From NCBI GenBank assembly GCA_048498995.1, contig JBEHWX010000043.1, positions 1 through 44,858 on the forward strand: a DNA stretch of 44,858 bases. The letters run 5' to 3'. This DNA comes from JBEHWX01 sp048498995. GTDB lineage: Bacteria > Bacteroidota > Ignavibacteria > OLB7. Below are positions 32,765 through 41,040 of the stretch, in pieces. Within the stretch, counting starts at the first letter, position 1. Every line of letters starts with the position of its first letter. Both the position numbers and the translations under genes were made by a program. A model generated the notes under the pieces. The model saw only the letters and a program-made list of their open reading frames with translations. It was not told the DNA's origin and did no database searches.

Positions 32765-34684
32765 ATGTGTGGAATAGCTGGTGTCATCGAGAGCTCCGCG
32801 GCCGAGCCGAAGACGAGTCTCTCACTTCTGCGCGCGATGTCCGATGTGATCACCCATCGCGGCCCCGATGACGAGGGGCAGTGGCTTTCGGAGAATCGCC
32901 GCTGCGGCTTCGCCTTCCGGCGTCTGTCGATCATCGACCTCAGCCCCGCCGGCCACCAGCCGATGTCCACGCCGGACGGCCGCTACACCATCGTCTTCAA
33001 CGGCGAGATCTACAACCACGCCCTGATCCGCGCCGAGCTGGAGGGGAAGGGGTACAGCTACCGCAGCCGGACCGACACCGAGACCATCCTCTACGGCTTC
33101 GCCGAATACGGTCCGGAGATCGTCCACAAGCTGGTCGGCATGTGGGCCTTCGCCGTCTGGGACGCCGAGCGCGGGGAGCTCTTCTGCGCCCGCGACCGGA
33201 TCGGCATCAAGCCGCTCTACTACCATCACCGGAACGGACGGTTCGTCTTCGGCTCGGAGATCAAATCGATTCTCCAGCATCCGGATGTGGCCGCCGAGGT
33301 CGATTTCGACGAGCTTCCGAATTATCTCTCCTTCTCGATGACCAGCGAGCAGGCCACCCTCTTCAAGGGGATCCGAAAGCTCCCGAGGGGACATCGGATG
33401 CTCCTTCGCAGGGATGGCTCGCTCGAGGTGAAGGAATACTGGAACCCCCTGGTACACTACGATGGTTATACCTCGATGAGCGAGGGGGAGATCATCGACG
33501 AGGTGCTCCGACTGCTCCGTCAGGCGGTGAAGGATCGGATGATGAGCGACGTGCCGTTCGGCGTGTTCCTCAGCGGCGGCATCGACTCCAGCGTGAACGT
33601 GGCCCTGATGGCCGAGCTGATGAACCGTCCGGTCGATACCTACTCGGTCGGGTTCAAGGCGCTCGAGAAGTACAACGAGCTCGAATATGCCCGGAAGGTC
33701 GCCGCGCTCTACAAGACCAATCATCGCGAGATCCTGATCGATCATGACGACGCGCTTCCGGTGCTCGAGGATCTGGTCTGGCACGAGGATGAGCCGAACG
33801 GCGATCCGGTCTGCATCCCCCTCTACTTCCTGAGCAAGCTCACGCGCGAGTCCGGGACCGTGGTGGTGCAGGTGGGCGAGGGGAGCGACGAGCAGTTCGT
33901 CGGCTATCCCTGGATGCTCCGCGATATCCGCTTCAACGATCGCTACGCGCGGCCGTACGGCGCGGTGCCGGCCCCGATCCGGAAGCTCGCCTACTCGTTG
34001 ATGAAGCCGGCGTTCGTCGGCTCCAAGCAGTTCCTCGCGCTCGACTACCTGCGCCGCGCCTCGCACGACGATCAGATCTACTGGGGGGGCGGCGTGGACA
34101 TGACCCCGTCGCACCTCAGTTTCGTGCTCGGCTCCAAGTACGGCGGCCTGGCCCGGATCCCCTCGGATCTTCCTGGGCGCCTCCACGCGCAGGCGATCGC
34201 CGCCGGCAAGGGGAACATCGACTACGTGCAGCAGATCGCCTACTACGAGCTCTCGCATCGCCTGCCGGAGCTGCTGCTGATGCGGGTGGACAAGATGACG
34301 ATGGCCCACAGCATCGAGGCGCGCGTGCCGTTCCTCGATCACCGGCTCGTCGAGTTCACGATGTCCATTCCGCGCAACCTCCGCGTGCCGAACATGGACG
34401 TCACCAAGCATCTGTTGAAGAAGGCGGTGACGACGCTCCTCCCGTCGGAGATCATCCACCGGAAGAAGCAGGGGTTCCAGGCACCGACCTCCGAGTGGTT
34501 CCGCGGCCCCTGGTACTCCTACTTCGAGTCGACGATGCTCGGCTCCGATCTGGTGAAGCAGGGCGTCTTCGATCCCGGCGCCATCAAGGCGCTGATGGAG
34601 GCGCATCGCTCGGGCAAACGGAACTTCGGCAAGACGCTCTACGCGCTTCTCAACCTCGTTCTCTGGCACAAGCGGTTCTTCTGA
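32765..34684 (+). CDS. asnB: Glutamine-hydrolysing asparagine synthetase
   Basis: A 639-residue two-domain enzyme. The start at 32765 is fixed by the catalytic Cys2 (MCGIAGV) of the Ntn glutaminase domain, which has the expected SDVITHRGPDDEG and RRLSIIDLSPAGHQP segments. The synthetase domain has the PP-loop SGGIDSS (about residues 270-276) and ends with KKAVTTLLPSEIIHRKKQGF. It makes asparagine, or amidates a related acid, using glutamine and ATP; enzymes of this length and type also occur in surface-polysaccharide gene sets. It is divergent from oppB and lies 62 bases before the carotenoid desaturase gene. Primary metabolism is the simplest reading. Confidence 0.92.
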   Translation: MCGIAGVIESSAAEPKTSLSLLRAMSDVITHRGPDDEGQWLSENRRCGFAFRRLSIIDLSPAGHQPMSTPDGRYTIVFNGEIYNHALIRAELEGKGYSYRSRTDTETILYGFAEYGPEIVHKLVGMWAFAVWDAERGELFCARDRIGIKPLYYHHRNGRFVFGSEIKSILQHPDVAAEVDFDELPNYLSFSMTSEQATLFKGIRKLPRGHRMLLRRDGSLEVKEYWNPLVHYDGYTSMSEGEIIDEVLRLLRQAVKDRMMSDVPFGVFLSGGIDSSVNVALMAELMNRPVDTYSVGFKALEKYNELEYARKVAALYKTNHREILIDHDDALPVLEDLVWHEDEPNGDPVCIPLYFLSKLTRESGTVVVQVGEGSDEQFVGYPWMLRDIRFNDRYARPYGAVPAPIRKLAYSLMKPAFVGSKQFLALDYLRRASHDDQIYWGGGVDMTPSHLSFVLGSKYGGLARIPSDLPGRLHAQAIAAGKGNIDYVQQIAYYELSHRLPELLLMRVDKMTMAHSIEARVPFLDHRLVEFTMSIPRNLRVPNMDVTKHLLKKAVTTLLPSEIIHRKKQGFQAPTSEWFRGPWYSYFESTMLGSDLVKQGVFDPGAIKALMEAHRSGKRNFGKTLYALLNLVLWHKRFF

Positions 34685-34746
34685 GGCTCCCGCGTCCGCT
34701 CGCGCGGCGGTCCCTCCGGAAGGGATGAGCCGCGCGGGCCGGAACG

Positions 34747-36249
34747 ATGCCTCGACCGGAATACATGCCACACATCGCCATTATCGGCGCCGGCATCGGC
34801 GCCCTTGCCGCGGCCGTTCATCTGCGCGCCGCCGGCCTCGACGTCACCCTCTTCGAGAAGAACGAGACGCCGGGAGGGAAGGTCGCGCGGCTTCTGCACG
34901 GCGGCCATGCGTTCGATCTCGGCCCGACGGTGCTCACGATGCCCTTCGTGCTGCGCGATCTGTTCGCCGCCGGCGGCGCGGACTTCGACGAGCGGGTGGA
35001 GCTGCTTCCGGTGGAGCCGACCTGCCGCTACCACTGGAGCGACGGGACCACGTTCGATGCGTTCTCCGACCCCGAGCGCCGCGCGGCCGAGCTGCGCCGC
35101 GTCTTTCCGGAGGATGCCGACGCCGTCGAGCGCCTTCTGGCCGATGCCGCCGACCTCTACGAGGCCACCAAGGATGTCTTCCTCTTCAAGCGCTTCCGCG
35201 GAGTTCGGGAGATGTTCTCGCCGGCGAACGCTCGGCTGCTGCCGAAGCTCGCCTCGCTCGGCTTCACCTCCACGCTCGCCGCGAGCCTGGAGCGCCGGCT
35301 GAGCTCCCCTCGGCTGGTTCAGCTCTTCTCACGCTTCGCCACCTACAACGGCTCCTCCCCCTATCTGGCCCCGGCCACGCTGAACGTGATCGCGCACGTC
35401 GAGCTCGGGCTCGGCACCTGGTATCCGCGCGGCGGCATGGCCCGGATCGCCGAGGAGCTGACGAGGCTCTGCCGGGAGATCGGCGTCGAGATCGTCTGCT
35501 CCGCGCCGGTGGAGGGGCTCCTCAGGCGGGGAAGCAGGATCGTGGAGCTTGCCGCCGGCGGACGGAGCCACCGCGTGGATGCCGTGATCTCGAACGTCGA
35601 CGCGCTCTGGACCTACCGGACCCTTCTGGAGCCGGTCGGCCTCCCGACGCCGCGACGGCTGCGGGAGGGGATGCGCTCCTGCTCCGGCCTTCTGATGCTG
35701 GCGACCGTGGCCGGCAATGCCGCGGCATCACACGGCATGGCGCATCACAACATCTTCTTCGCCGACCGGTATCGGGAGGAGTTCGGGGACCTGTTCGAGC
35801 GGAGGCGGCTTCCGGAGGAGATGACGATCTACGCCTCGATCGGCTCGCGAAGCGATCCTGGGCTGGCGCGGGAGGGGAGCGAGGGATGGTATCTGCTGGT
35901 GAACGCCCCCGCGTCGGGGGCCGGGCATGGCGATCAGGAGGCGACCGAGCGCTACGCCGAGCGGGTCTGGGAGCGGCTGGAGCGCTTCGGCCTGCGCCCG
36001 GAGGTGACCTGGCGGCGGACGCTCGGTCCGGCCTGGATCGAGCATCGTTACAACAGCCTGGACGGCGCCATCTACGGAAGCGCGTCGAACTCCCTCTTCT
36101 CGGCCTTTCTCCGTCCGTCGAGCCGCGTGGCGGGGCTGGCCAACATGTACCTGGCCGGAGGCTCGGCGCATCCCGGCGGCGGCGTGCCGCTGGTCGCGCT
36201 CTCAGGCCGGCTGGCGGCCGAGGCTGTTCTCGAGGACCTGGCGCGCTGA
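34747..36249 (+). CDS. FAD-dependent desaturase/oxidoreductase, CrtI/CrtD (phytoene desaturase) family
   Basis: A 500-residue flavoprotein. The dinucleotide fold is at the N-terminus (HIAIIGAGIGALAAAVHL, then VTLFEKNETPGGKVARL), and the CrtI-family closing signature is NMYLAGGSAHPGGGVPLVALSGRLAAEAVL. The middle DLGPTVLTMP and YNGSSPYLAPATLNVIAHVELGLGTWYPRGGM match carotene desaturases and related isomerases. It would dehydrogenate a carotenoid or another polyisoprenoid at the membrane surface. No crtB, crtE or other carotenoid gene is nearby, so the exact substrate is open. It is on the same strand as asnB and convergent with pdxH. Confidence 0.85.
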   Translation: MPRPEYMPHIAIIGAGIGALAAAVHLRAAGLDVTLFEKNETPGGKVARLLHGGHAFDLGPTVLTMPFVLRDLFAAGGADFDERVELLPVEPTCRYHWSDGTTFDAFSDPERRAAELRRVFPEDADAVERLLADAADLYEATKDVFLFKRFRGVREMFSPANARLLPKLASLGFTSTLAASLERRLSSPRLVQLFSRFATYNGSSPYLAPATLNVIAHVELGLGTWYPRGGMARIAEELTRLCREIGVEIVCSAPVEGLLRRGSRIVELAAGGRSHRVDAVISNVDALWTYRTLLEPVGLPTPRRLREGMRSCSGLLMLATVAGNAAASHGMAHHNIFFADRYREEFGDLFERRRLPEEMTIYASIGSRSDPGLAREGSEGWYLLVNAPASGAGHGDQEATERYAERVWERLERFGLRPEVTWRRTLGPAWIEHRYNSLDGAIYGSASNSLFSAFLRPSSRVAGLANMYLAGGSAHPGGGVPLVALSGRLAAEAVLEDLAR

Positions 36250-36286
36250 GGAGATGCCGCTGAAGGCATCCGAGGCGCGCGTCTCG

Positions 36287-36307
36287 TATGGGAATCCTAC
36301 GGGAATT

Positions 36308-36319
<12 letters not shown>
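36287..36319. repeat. 11-bp tandem repeat, three copies, overlapping the pdxH 3-prime end
   Basis: Copies TATGGGAATCC (36287-36297), TACGGGAATTC (36298-36308) and TACGGGAAGAG (36309-36319) recur with an 11-base period between crtI-like and pdxH. The pdxH stop (CTA on the plus strand at 36308-36310) lies in the array, so repeat expansion could alter the protein end. Confidence 0.7.
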
Positions 36320-36892
<573 letters not shown>

Positions 36893-37105
36893 CGGTCGAG
36901 ATCCGGTATGATCGTCGAATGCCCGGTTCCGGCGCCTCGGGCGGCGGTCTCGGGGCCTGAGAAGGGGATTAAACTATCGATTCGACGGGAGACTCCTACT
37001 TCCTGGCGCCCAAGTTGCTCGGCAACAACATGTAAGTCGCACGTTCCCCGGGGCGCCCCCGTGAGGGCTGGCGGCGAAGTTCACAGATAACCAAAGTTGC
37101 GTACG

Positions 37106-37741
37106 ATGAAGTTTTCACGTTCATCCGCCCTCGCGGCGCTCCTCTGCGCCTCGCTCGCGTTCACCGGTGTCGGTTGCAAGTCGCTCAAGGATATCACCTC
37201 GGCGCTTACCGATCTCAGACGCCTCCAGTTCAAGCTCGATCGGGCCTCGAACTTCGCCGTCAACGGCGTCGACGTCAGCCGGATCACCCAGCCGAGCCAG
37301 ATCAGCGTCACCGACGCGGCGCGGCTGCTCTCGCTCTTCACGCAGAAGTCGCTGCCGGTCAACTTTACCCTCAACGTCCAGGCCCGCAATCCGAACACCG
37401 GACAGGAGGGGACCCGATCGACGCCGCTGTACCTGCGCCGGATCGCCTGGACGCTCCTGATCGACGACCGGACCACGATCAACGGCGTGACCGACCAGCA
37501 GCTCGAGATCCCGGGAAGCGGCCAGAGCGTGAACATCCCGATCACGATGAGCCTCGACCTGTACAAGTTCTTCGGCGATCGCGGGCTGAACGATCTGCTG
37601 AACCTGGCGCTGGCCATCGGCGGCGCCAACGGCTCCAGCTCCCATCTCAAGCTCACCTCCCGCATCAGCGTTCAGACGCCGCTCGGCGTGGTCGACTACC
37701 CGGGGGATATCACGATCGTCGACACGCAGTTCAGCAACTGA
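37106..37741 (+). CDS. LEA type 2-like lipoprotein
   Basis: A 211-residue lipoprotein. The signal is LAALLCASLAFTGVGC with lipidation at the Cys. The mature part (LRRLQFKLDRASNFAVNGVDVSRI, then LPVNFTLNVQARNPNTG, then LYLRRIAWTLLIDD) has the beta-sandwich pattern of LEA_2/WHy domains, which in bacteria are envelope lipoproteins of uncertain stress role; the N-P-N dipeptides near VQARNPN are typical. The ATG at 37106 is used, because the frame upstream offers only a TTG. The 213-base spacer before it contains a small hairpin (GTTGC-TCG-GCAAC near 37014-37026) but no clear promoter. A strong terminator hairpin follows the stop. Confidence 0.75.
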   Translation: MKFSRSSALAALLCASLAFTGVGCKSLKDITSALTDLRRLQFKLDRASNFAVNGVDVSRITQPSQISVTDAARLLSLFTQKSLPVNFTLNVQARNPNTGQEGTRSTPLYLRRIAWTLLIDDRTTINGVTDQQLEIPGSGQSVNIPITMSLDLYKFFGDRGLNDLLNLALAIGGANGSSSHLKLTSRISVQTPLGVVDYPGDITIVDTQFSN

Positions 37742-37770
37742 GCGCGCGTCGTCGTACGGGAATGAATATG

Positions 37771-37804
37771 AACGGGGCCGCGGCAGTCATGCCGCGGCCC
37801 CGTT
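37771..37804. terminator. Bidirectional terminator-type hairpin
   Basis: Perfect fourteen-base arms AACGGGGCCGCGGC (37771-37784) and GCCGCGGCCCCGTT (37791-37804) with a six-base loop lie between the convergent LEA-2-like gene and methyltransferase gene. The terminal TT/AA give a short U-tract in each direction. Confidence 0.8.
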
Positions 37805-37855
37805 GCGTTGCGCGTCCCTGGCGCCGATATCATGCCATGGAGATCTCTCCGGACA

Positions 37856-38593
37856 TCACCCCTTCTTCGGACGCGCCACCACGAGGAGGGAGACGCCGAA
37901 CGGAAGGTTCATGTTCGGGACGATGTGCTTCTCGGCCGAGAAGATCGACCGGAAGAGGGAGTTGACGAATCCCGCCGGCTCCTCGACCGCCTCGGAGGCG
38001 GCGCTGGCATCCTTACCGCGATCGAGCAGCTTCTTGGCCGCGGCGAGGGGGAAGAGGAGCGTGTTGTAGTAGGTGAGCTTGATCGGCTCGAACCCGGCCC
38101 GGTCCAGAAGGTCGCGGAGCGTTTGCGCGTTGTACCGGCGCTTGTGATGATGCACCACGTCGTGCGCGCTCCACATCCACATGTACGCCGGAACGGTGAT
38201 GATCACCCGTCCATCCGGTCCGATGATCTCCCGCGTGGCCCGGAGCACGTCGAGATCGTCGTCGATATGCTCGATCACGTCGAGCAGGATCGCCGCCTTC
38301 ACCTTGAACTTATCCTTCGGAAACTCCTGCACCGGCATCTGATAGACGTCGGTGAGGCCCCGCTTCTTCGAGTACTCGACGGCCAGCGGCGACATGTCGA
38401 TGCCGACCACCTTGTACTTGGCCGAGAGCTTCTTCAGGATCGCGCCGGTGCCGCAGCCGATGTCCAGGATCGTCTCTCCCGGCTTCAGGTTGCCGTAGCG
38501 CTCGATGATCTCGGTCACGATCTCGGCGCGCGCGGCGAACCACCAGTGCGACTCCTCCTGGCGGTAATGGATGTGATATATCGAATCGTCCAT
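37856..38593 (-). CDS. Class I SAM-dependent methyltransferase
   Basis: A 245-residue methyltransferase. EESHWWFAARAEIVTEIIE precedes motif I ETILDIGCGTGAIL (about residues 40-53), then VVGIDMSPLAVEYSKKRG, and DVIEHIDDDLDVLRATREIIGPDGRVIITVPAYMWMWSAHDVVHHHKRRY is the fixed block of a UbiG-like family often found in polysaccharide or lipid gene clusters. The C-terminal part is probably membrane-associated (TYYNTLLFPLAAAKKL). The substrate is unknown. Its promoter must lie close to or inside the foldase terminator region (90-base gap). Confidence 0.82.
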   Translation of the reverse strand: MDDSIYHIHYRQEESHWWFAARAEIVTEIIERYGNLKPGETILDIGCGTGAILKKLSAKYKVVGIDMSPLAVEYSKKRGLTDVYQMPVQEFPKDKFKVKAAILLDVIEHIDDDLDVLRATREIIGPDGRVIITVPAYMWMWSAHDVVHHHKRRYNAQTLRDLLDRAGFEPIKLTYYNTLLFPLAAAKKLLDRGKDASAASEAVEEPAGFVNSLFRSIFSAEKHIVPNMNLPFGVSLLVVARPKKG

Positions 38594-38620
38594 CGTGTCT
38601 GGAATCGGTCTTCAAGAAAA

Positions 38621-38649
38621 ACGGGGAGGCGCTCAACACGACTCCCCGT
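38621..38649 (-). terminator. Rho-independent terminator of the foldase gene
   Basis: On the minus strand ACGGGGAG (38649-38642) and CTCCCCGT (38628-38621) form a stem that runs straight into TTTTT (38621-38617). It is 34 bases past the foldase stop at 38683. This is the best canonical terminator in the window. Confidence 0.85.
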
Positions 38650-38682
38650 CGATAACGAACGGATCTCGGGTGACCGGGAGCC

Positions 38683-40836
38683 TCAGCTCCGGCCGCCGCG
38701 CTGGTCGACGATCTCGGCGTTCTCACGCTCCTTGGTCATCCACTGCTGGAAGAGCTGGCCGCGACGCTGACCCATGAACTGCTGCGTGAACTGCATGCGG
38801 CGCGCCTGGAAGTCCTGATCGGTCGGCTGCTGCTTGCTGGCCAGGGCCACGATGAAGTAGCCGTGCTCACCGCGGATCAGGTTCGAGGTCTGCCCCGCCT
38901 GCATCCCGAAGATCGAGGAGGTCAGCGCGTAGTCGAATCCGACGCCCGGGAAGGGGGAGCTCGGCGTCACGTCGCTGAACGGACGGACCTGCACCGACGG
39001 ATCGATCGTGCTCAGCTTCGAGAGGCTGTCCCCCGGAACGATGCCGGCGCGGAGCTTCTCGGCGCGGGCCTTCAGCATGTCGAGCTTCTTCTCCAGGCGA
39101 AGCTTCTCCATGATCGTGTTCTTCGCGTCGGCGAAGTCCATGCGGCCGGGGTTGTGCACCTTCGAGATCTGGGCCACGATGTAGCCGTTGTTCCGCATCT
39201 CGATCACGTCGCTGACGTCACCGACCTTGCCGTTGAAGGTGAAAGAGGTGAGCTTCGAGGAGCCGCCGATCGGCTGCGCGCGGCTCACCGGGCCGGACTC
39301 CATCACCTGCACCTTCTCCTTGGCCGCGGCGCTGTCGATCGACTGACCGGCGACGAGCAGATCGCGGAAGTCGTTGGCGCGACGGCGGATCAGATTCTTC
39401 GTCGTGTTGCCGACGCGCACGTCGAACTTCAGGTCCCGAATCTTGTAGGCCTTCGTCGTCCGGTCGTTGACCTTGATGATGTGATAGCCGAAGTCGGTCT
39501 TGATCGGGCCGACGATGGAGCCGACCGGATTGTTGAAGGCGGCCTCCTCGAACGGCTTGACCATCATTCCCTTCTTGAAGTAGCCGAGGTCGCCGCCGCG
39601 CTGGGCCGAGCCCGGATCGCCGCTGTACTGCTGGGCAAGGGCATTGAAGTTTTCGCCGCCGCGCGCGCGCTGGGCGATCTGCTCGGCCTGCTTCTTCAGG
39701 CTGTCGTCGTTGGCGCCCTGACCGGAGCGGAGGAGGATGTGCTGCGCCTTGACGTAGGTCTCGCCGCTGTCGCGGACGTCGACCACCTCGACAAGCGTGG
39801 TGCCGCCGCGCAGGTGGACCGGGCCGATCACCGTGCCGGGGGCGGCCGCGGCGACGCTGGCCTGCAGCTCCGGATCGACCTCCTGAAGCGGCGTGAAGGA
39901 GGCGCCGTTGTACTGGCCGGTGCCGTACTGCTGCGCGAAGTCGGCGAACGCCGAATCCTTCGCGGCCGTCGTTGCCGCGCGGCTCATCGCCTCCATCACC
40001 GTCTTCAGGCGACGGGTGATCGTGCCGGAATCCTGCGTCGACGGGACGATCGGGAAGAGGACGTAGCGGAGCTCACGGCCGGGCTTCTGCTGGAAGTTGT
40101 CCTGGTGAGCATCGTAGTACTTGCGGGCGTCCGCCTCGGTGACGTTGACCTGGTTGTCCGGGATCAGATTGGCGTCCAGGTAGGCGTAGGTGCCGCTGGC
40201 CTTGGTCTCGGACTGGTTGAACGCCGTGCGGATCACCGACGGAGCCGGCACGAGGGAGGAGGCGACAACGCTCTCGACCGCCTCGCGCAGCTTCATGCGG
40301 CGGATCTGCTCCTGCGCCTGAAGAAGCTGGTTCATCACCTTGGCCACCTCGTTCGGCGGGAATTTCCGCTGGCTCAGGAAGCCCGACGGGTCCTTCATGA
40401 ACTCGAAGTAGGCGGCCTGCTGGAAGTTGCCGGTGCTGTCGGTGAAGGGAGCCTTCAGGAACTCCGGCGGATCGTAGAAGAGAATGTCCCGGAGCTGATC
40501 GTCGGTGATCATGATGCCGAGCCTGTCGGCCGCCTGCTCCACCAGCTTCTCGTCGATCAGCTGGGTCCAGACTCCCTCACGAACCTGTTCGTCGTCGACG
40601 TCCCCCTGCGGGTTGGCCTGACGCTGCATATCGATCGCCTCGGACACGCGGGACTCATACTCGGTCGAGCTGATCTCCTCACCGTTGACCGTGCCGATCA
40701 CCTGGCCGCCGGCGTGTACAGCCCCACGTCCCCTCCGAGCGTCGCCCCATTCGAACACGATGAGGGCAACGAACATCAGAATGAGGAAAATGACCACCGC
40801 CGGCATGCTCTGCCGGAGCTTCTGCATGAATCCCAT
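38683..40836 (-). CDS. Membrane-anchored parvulin peptidyl-prolyl isomerase (PpiD/SurA type)
   Basis: A 717-residue periplasmic foldase. A single N-terminal anchor (MPAVVIFLILMFVALIVFEWG) precedes a SurA-N-like helical region (GTVNGEEISSTEYESRVSEAIDMQRQ). A parvulin PpiC domain lies around residues 360-455 (VKAQHILLRSG, then GGDLGYFKKGMMVKPFEEAAF and FGYHIIKVNDRT). A second, degenerate parvulin-like region appears near residues 520-690 (GYIVAQISK, then FGMQAGQTSNLIRGEHGYFIV). It should assist outer-membrane protein folding, working beside Omp85-type proteins such as its divergent neighbour. It has a Bacteroidota-type promoter (40888-40919) and an intrinsic terminator. Confidence 0.88.
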   Translation of the reverse strand: MGFMQKLRQSMPAVVIFLILMFVALIVFEWGDARRGRGAVHAGGQVIGTVNGEEISSTEYESRVSEAIDMQRQANPQGDVDDEQVREGVWTQLIDEKLVEQAADRLGIMITDDQLRDILFYDPPEFLKAPFTDSTGNFQQAAYFEFMKDPSGFLSQRKFPPNEVAKVMNQLLQAQEQIRRMKLREAVESVVASSLVPAPSVIRTAFNQSETKASGTYAYLDANLIPDNQVNVTEADARKYYDAHQDNFQQKPGRELRYVLFPIVPSTQDSGTITRRLKTVMEAMSRAATTAAKDSAFADFAQQYGTGQYNGASFTPLQEVDPELQASVAAAAPGTVIGPVHLRGGTTLVEVVDVRDSGETYVKAQHILLRSGQGANDDSLKKQAEQIAQRARGGENFNALAQQYSGDPGSAQRGGDLGYFKKGMMVKPFEEAAFNNPVGSIVGPIKTDFGYHIIKVNDRTTKAYKIRDLKFDVRVGNTTKNLIRRRANDFRDLLVAGQSIDSAAAKEKVQVMESGPVSRAQPIGGSSKLTSFTFNGKVGDVSDVIEMRNNGYIVAQISKVHNPGRMDFADAKNTIMEKLRLEKKLDMLKARAEKLRAGIVPGDSLSKLSTIDPSVQVRPFSDVTPSSPFPGVGFDYALTSSIFGMQAGQTSNLIRGEHGYFIVALASKQQPTDQDFQARRMQFTQQFMGQRRGQLFQQWMTKERENAEIVDQRGGRS

Positions 40837-40887
40837 AAACTCTTAGATGGAAACCGTATTTTGAGATAGGTTTTTTGGAATGACCGG

Positions 40888-40919
40888 CAAATATAGAGTC
40901 GCCTGTGGCGATTTGCAAC
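40888..40919 (-). promoter_or_regulatory. Bacteroidota-type promoter of the foldase gene
   Basis: On the minus strand GTTG (40916-40919), then a 20-base spacer, then TATATTTG (40888-40895), an exact TAnnTTTG box. It is 51 bases upstream of the ATG at 40836, and the region between is A+T-rich. The divergent patatin-like gene at 41041 shares this 204-base spacer; no convincing plus-strand promoter is visible. Confidence 0.7.
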
Positions 40920-41040
40920 GAAGGCGGATACTTCACGTCATGTCGGGCATTCTTAGGTCGGACGGCGCGGGTCCAATAAAACACGAATCCGGACGATCAT
41001 CAAGCCTCTCCTCCTTGCTCCATCTCCCAGTCCAGGCTGC

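Noticed and set aside
38863..40869. A 668-codon open frame antisense to the foldase gene
   Set aside because: Frames opposite high-GC genes stay open by chance; the sequence has no domain, while the minus strand encodes an intact PpiD/SurA-type protein.
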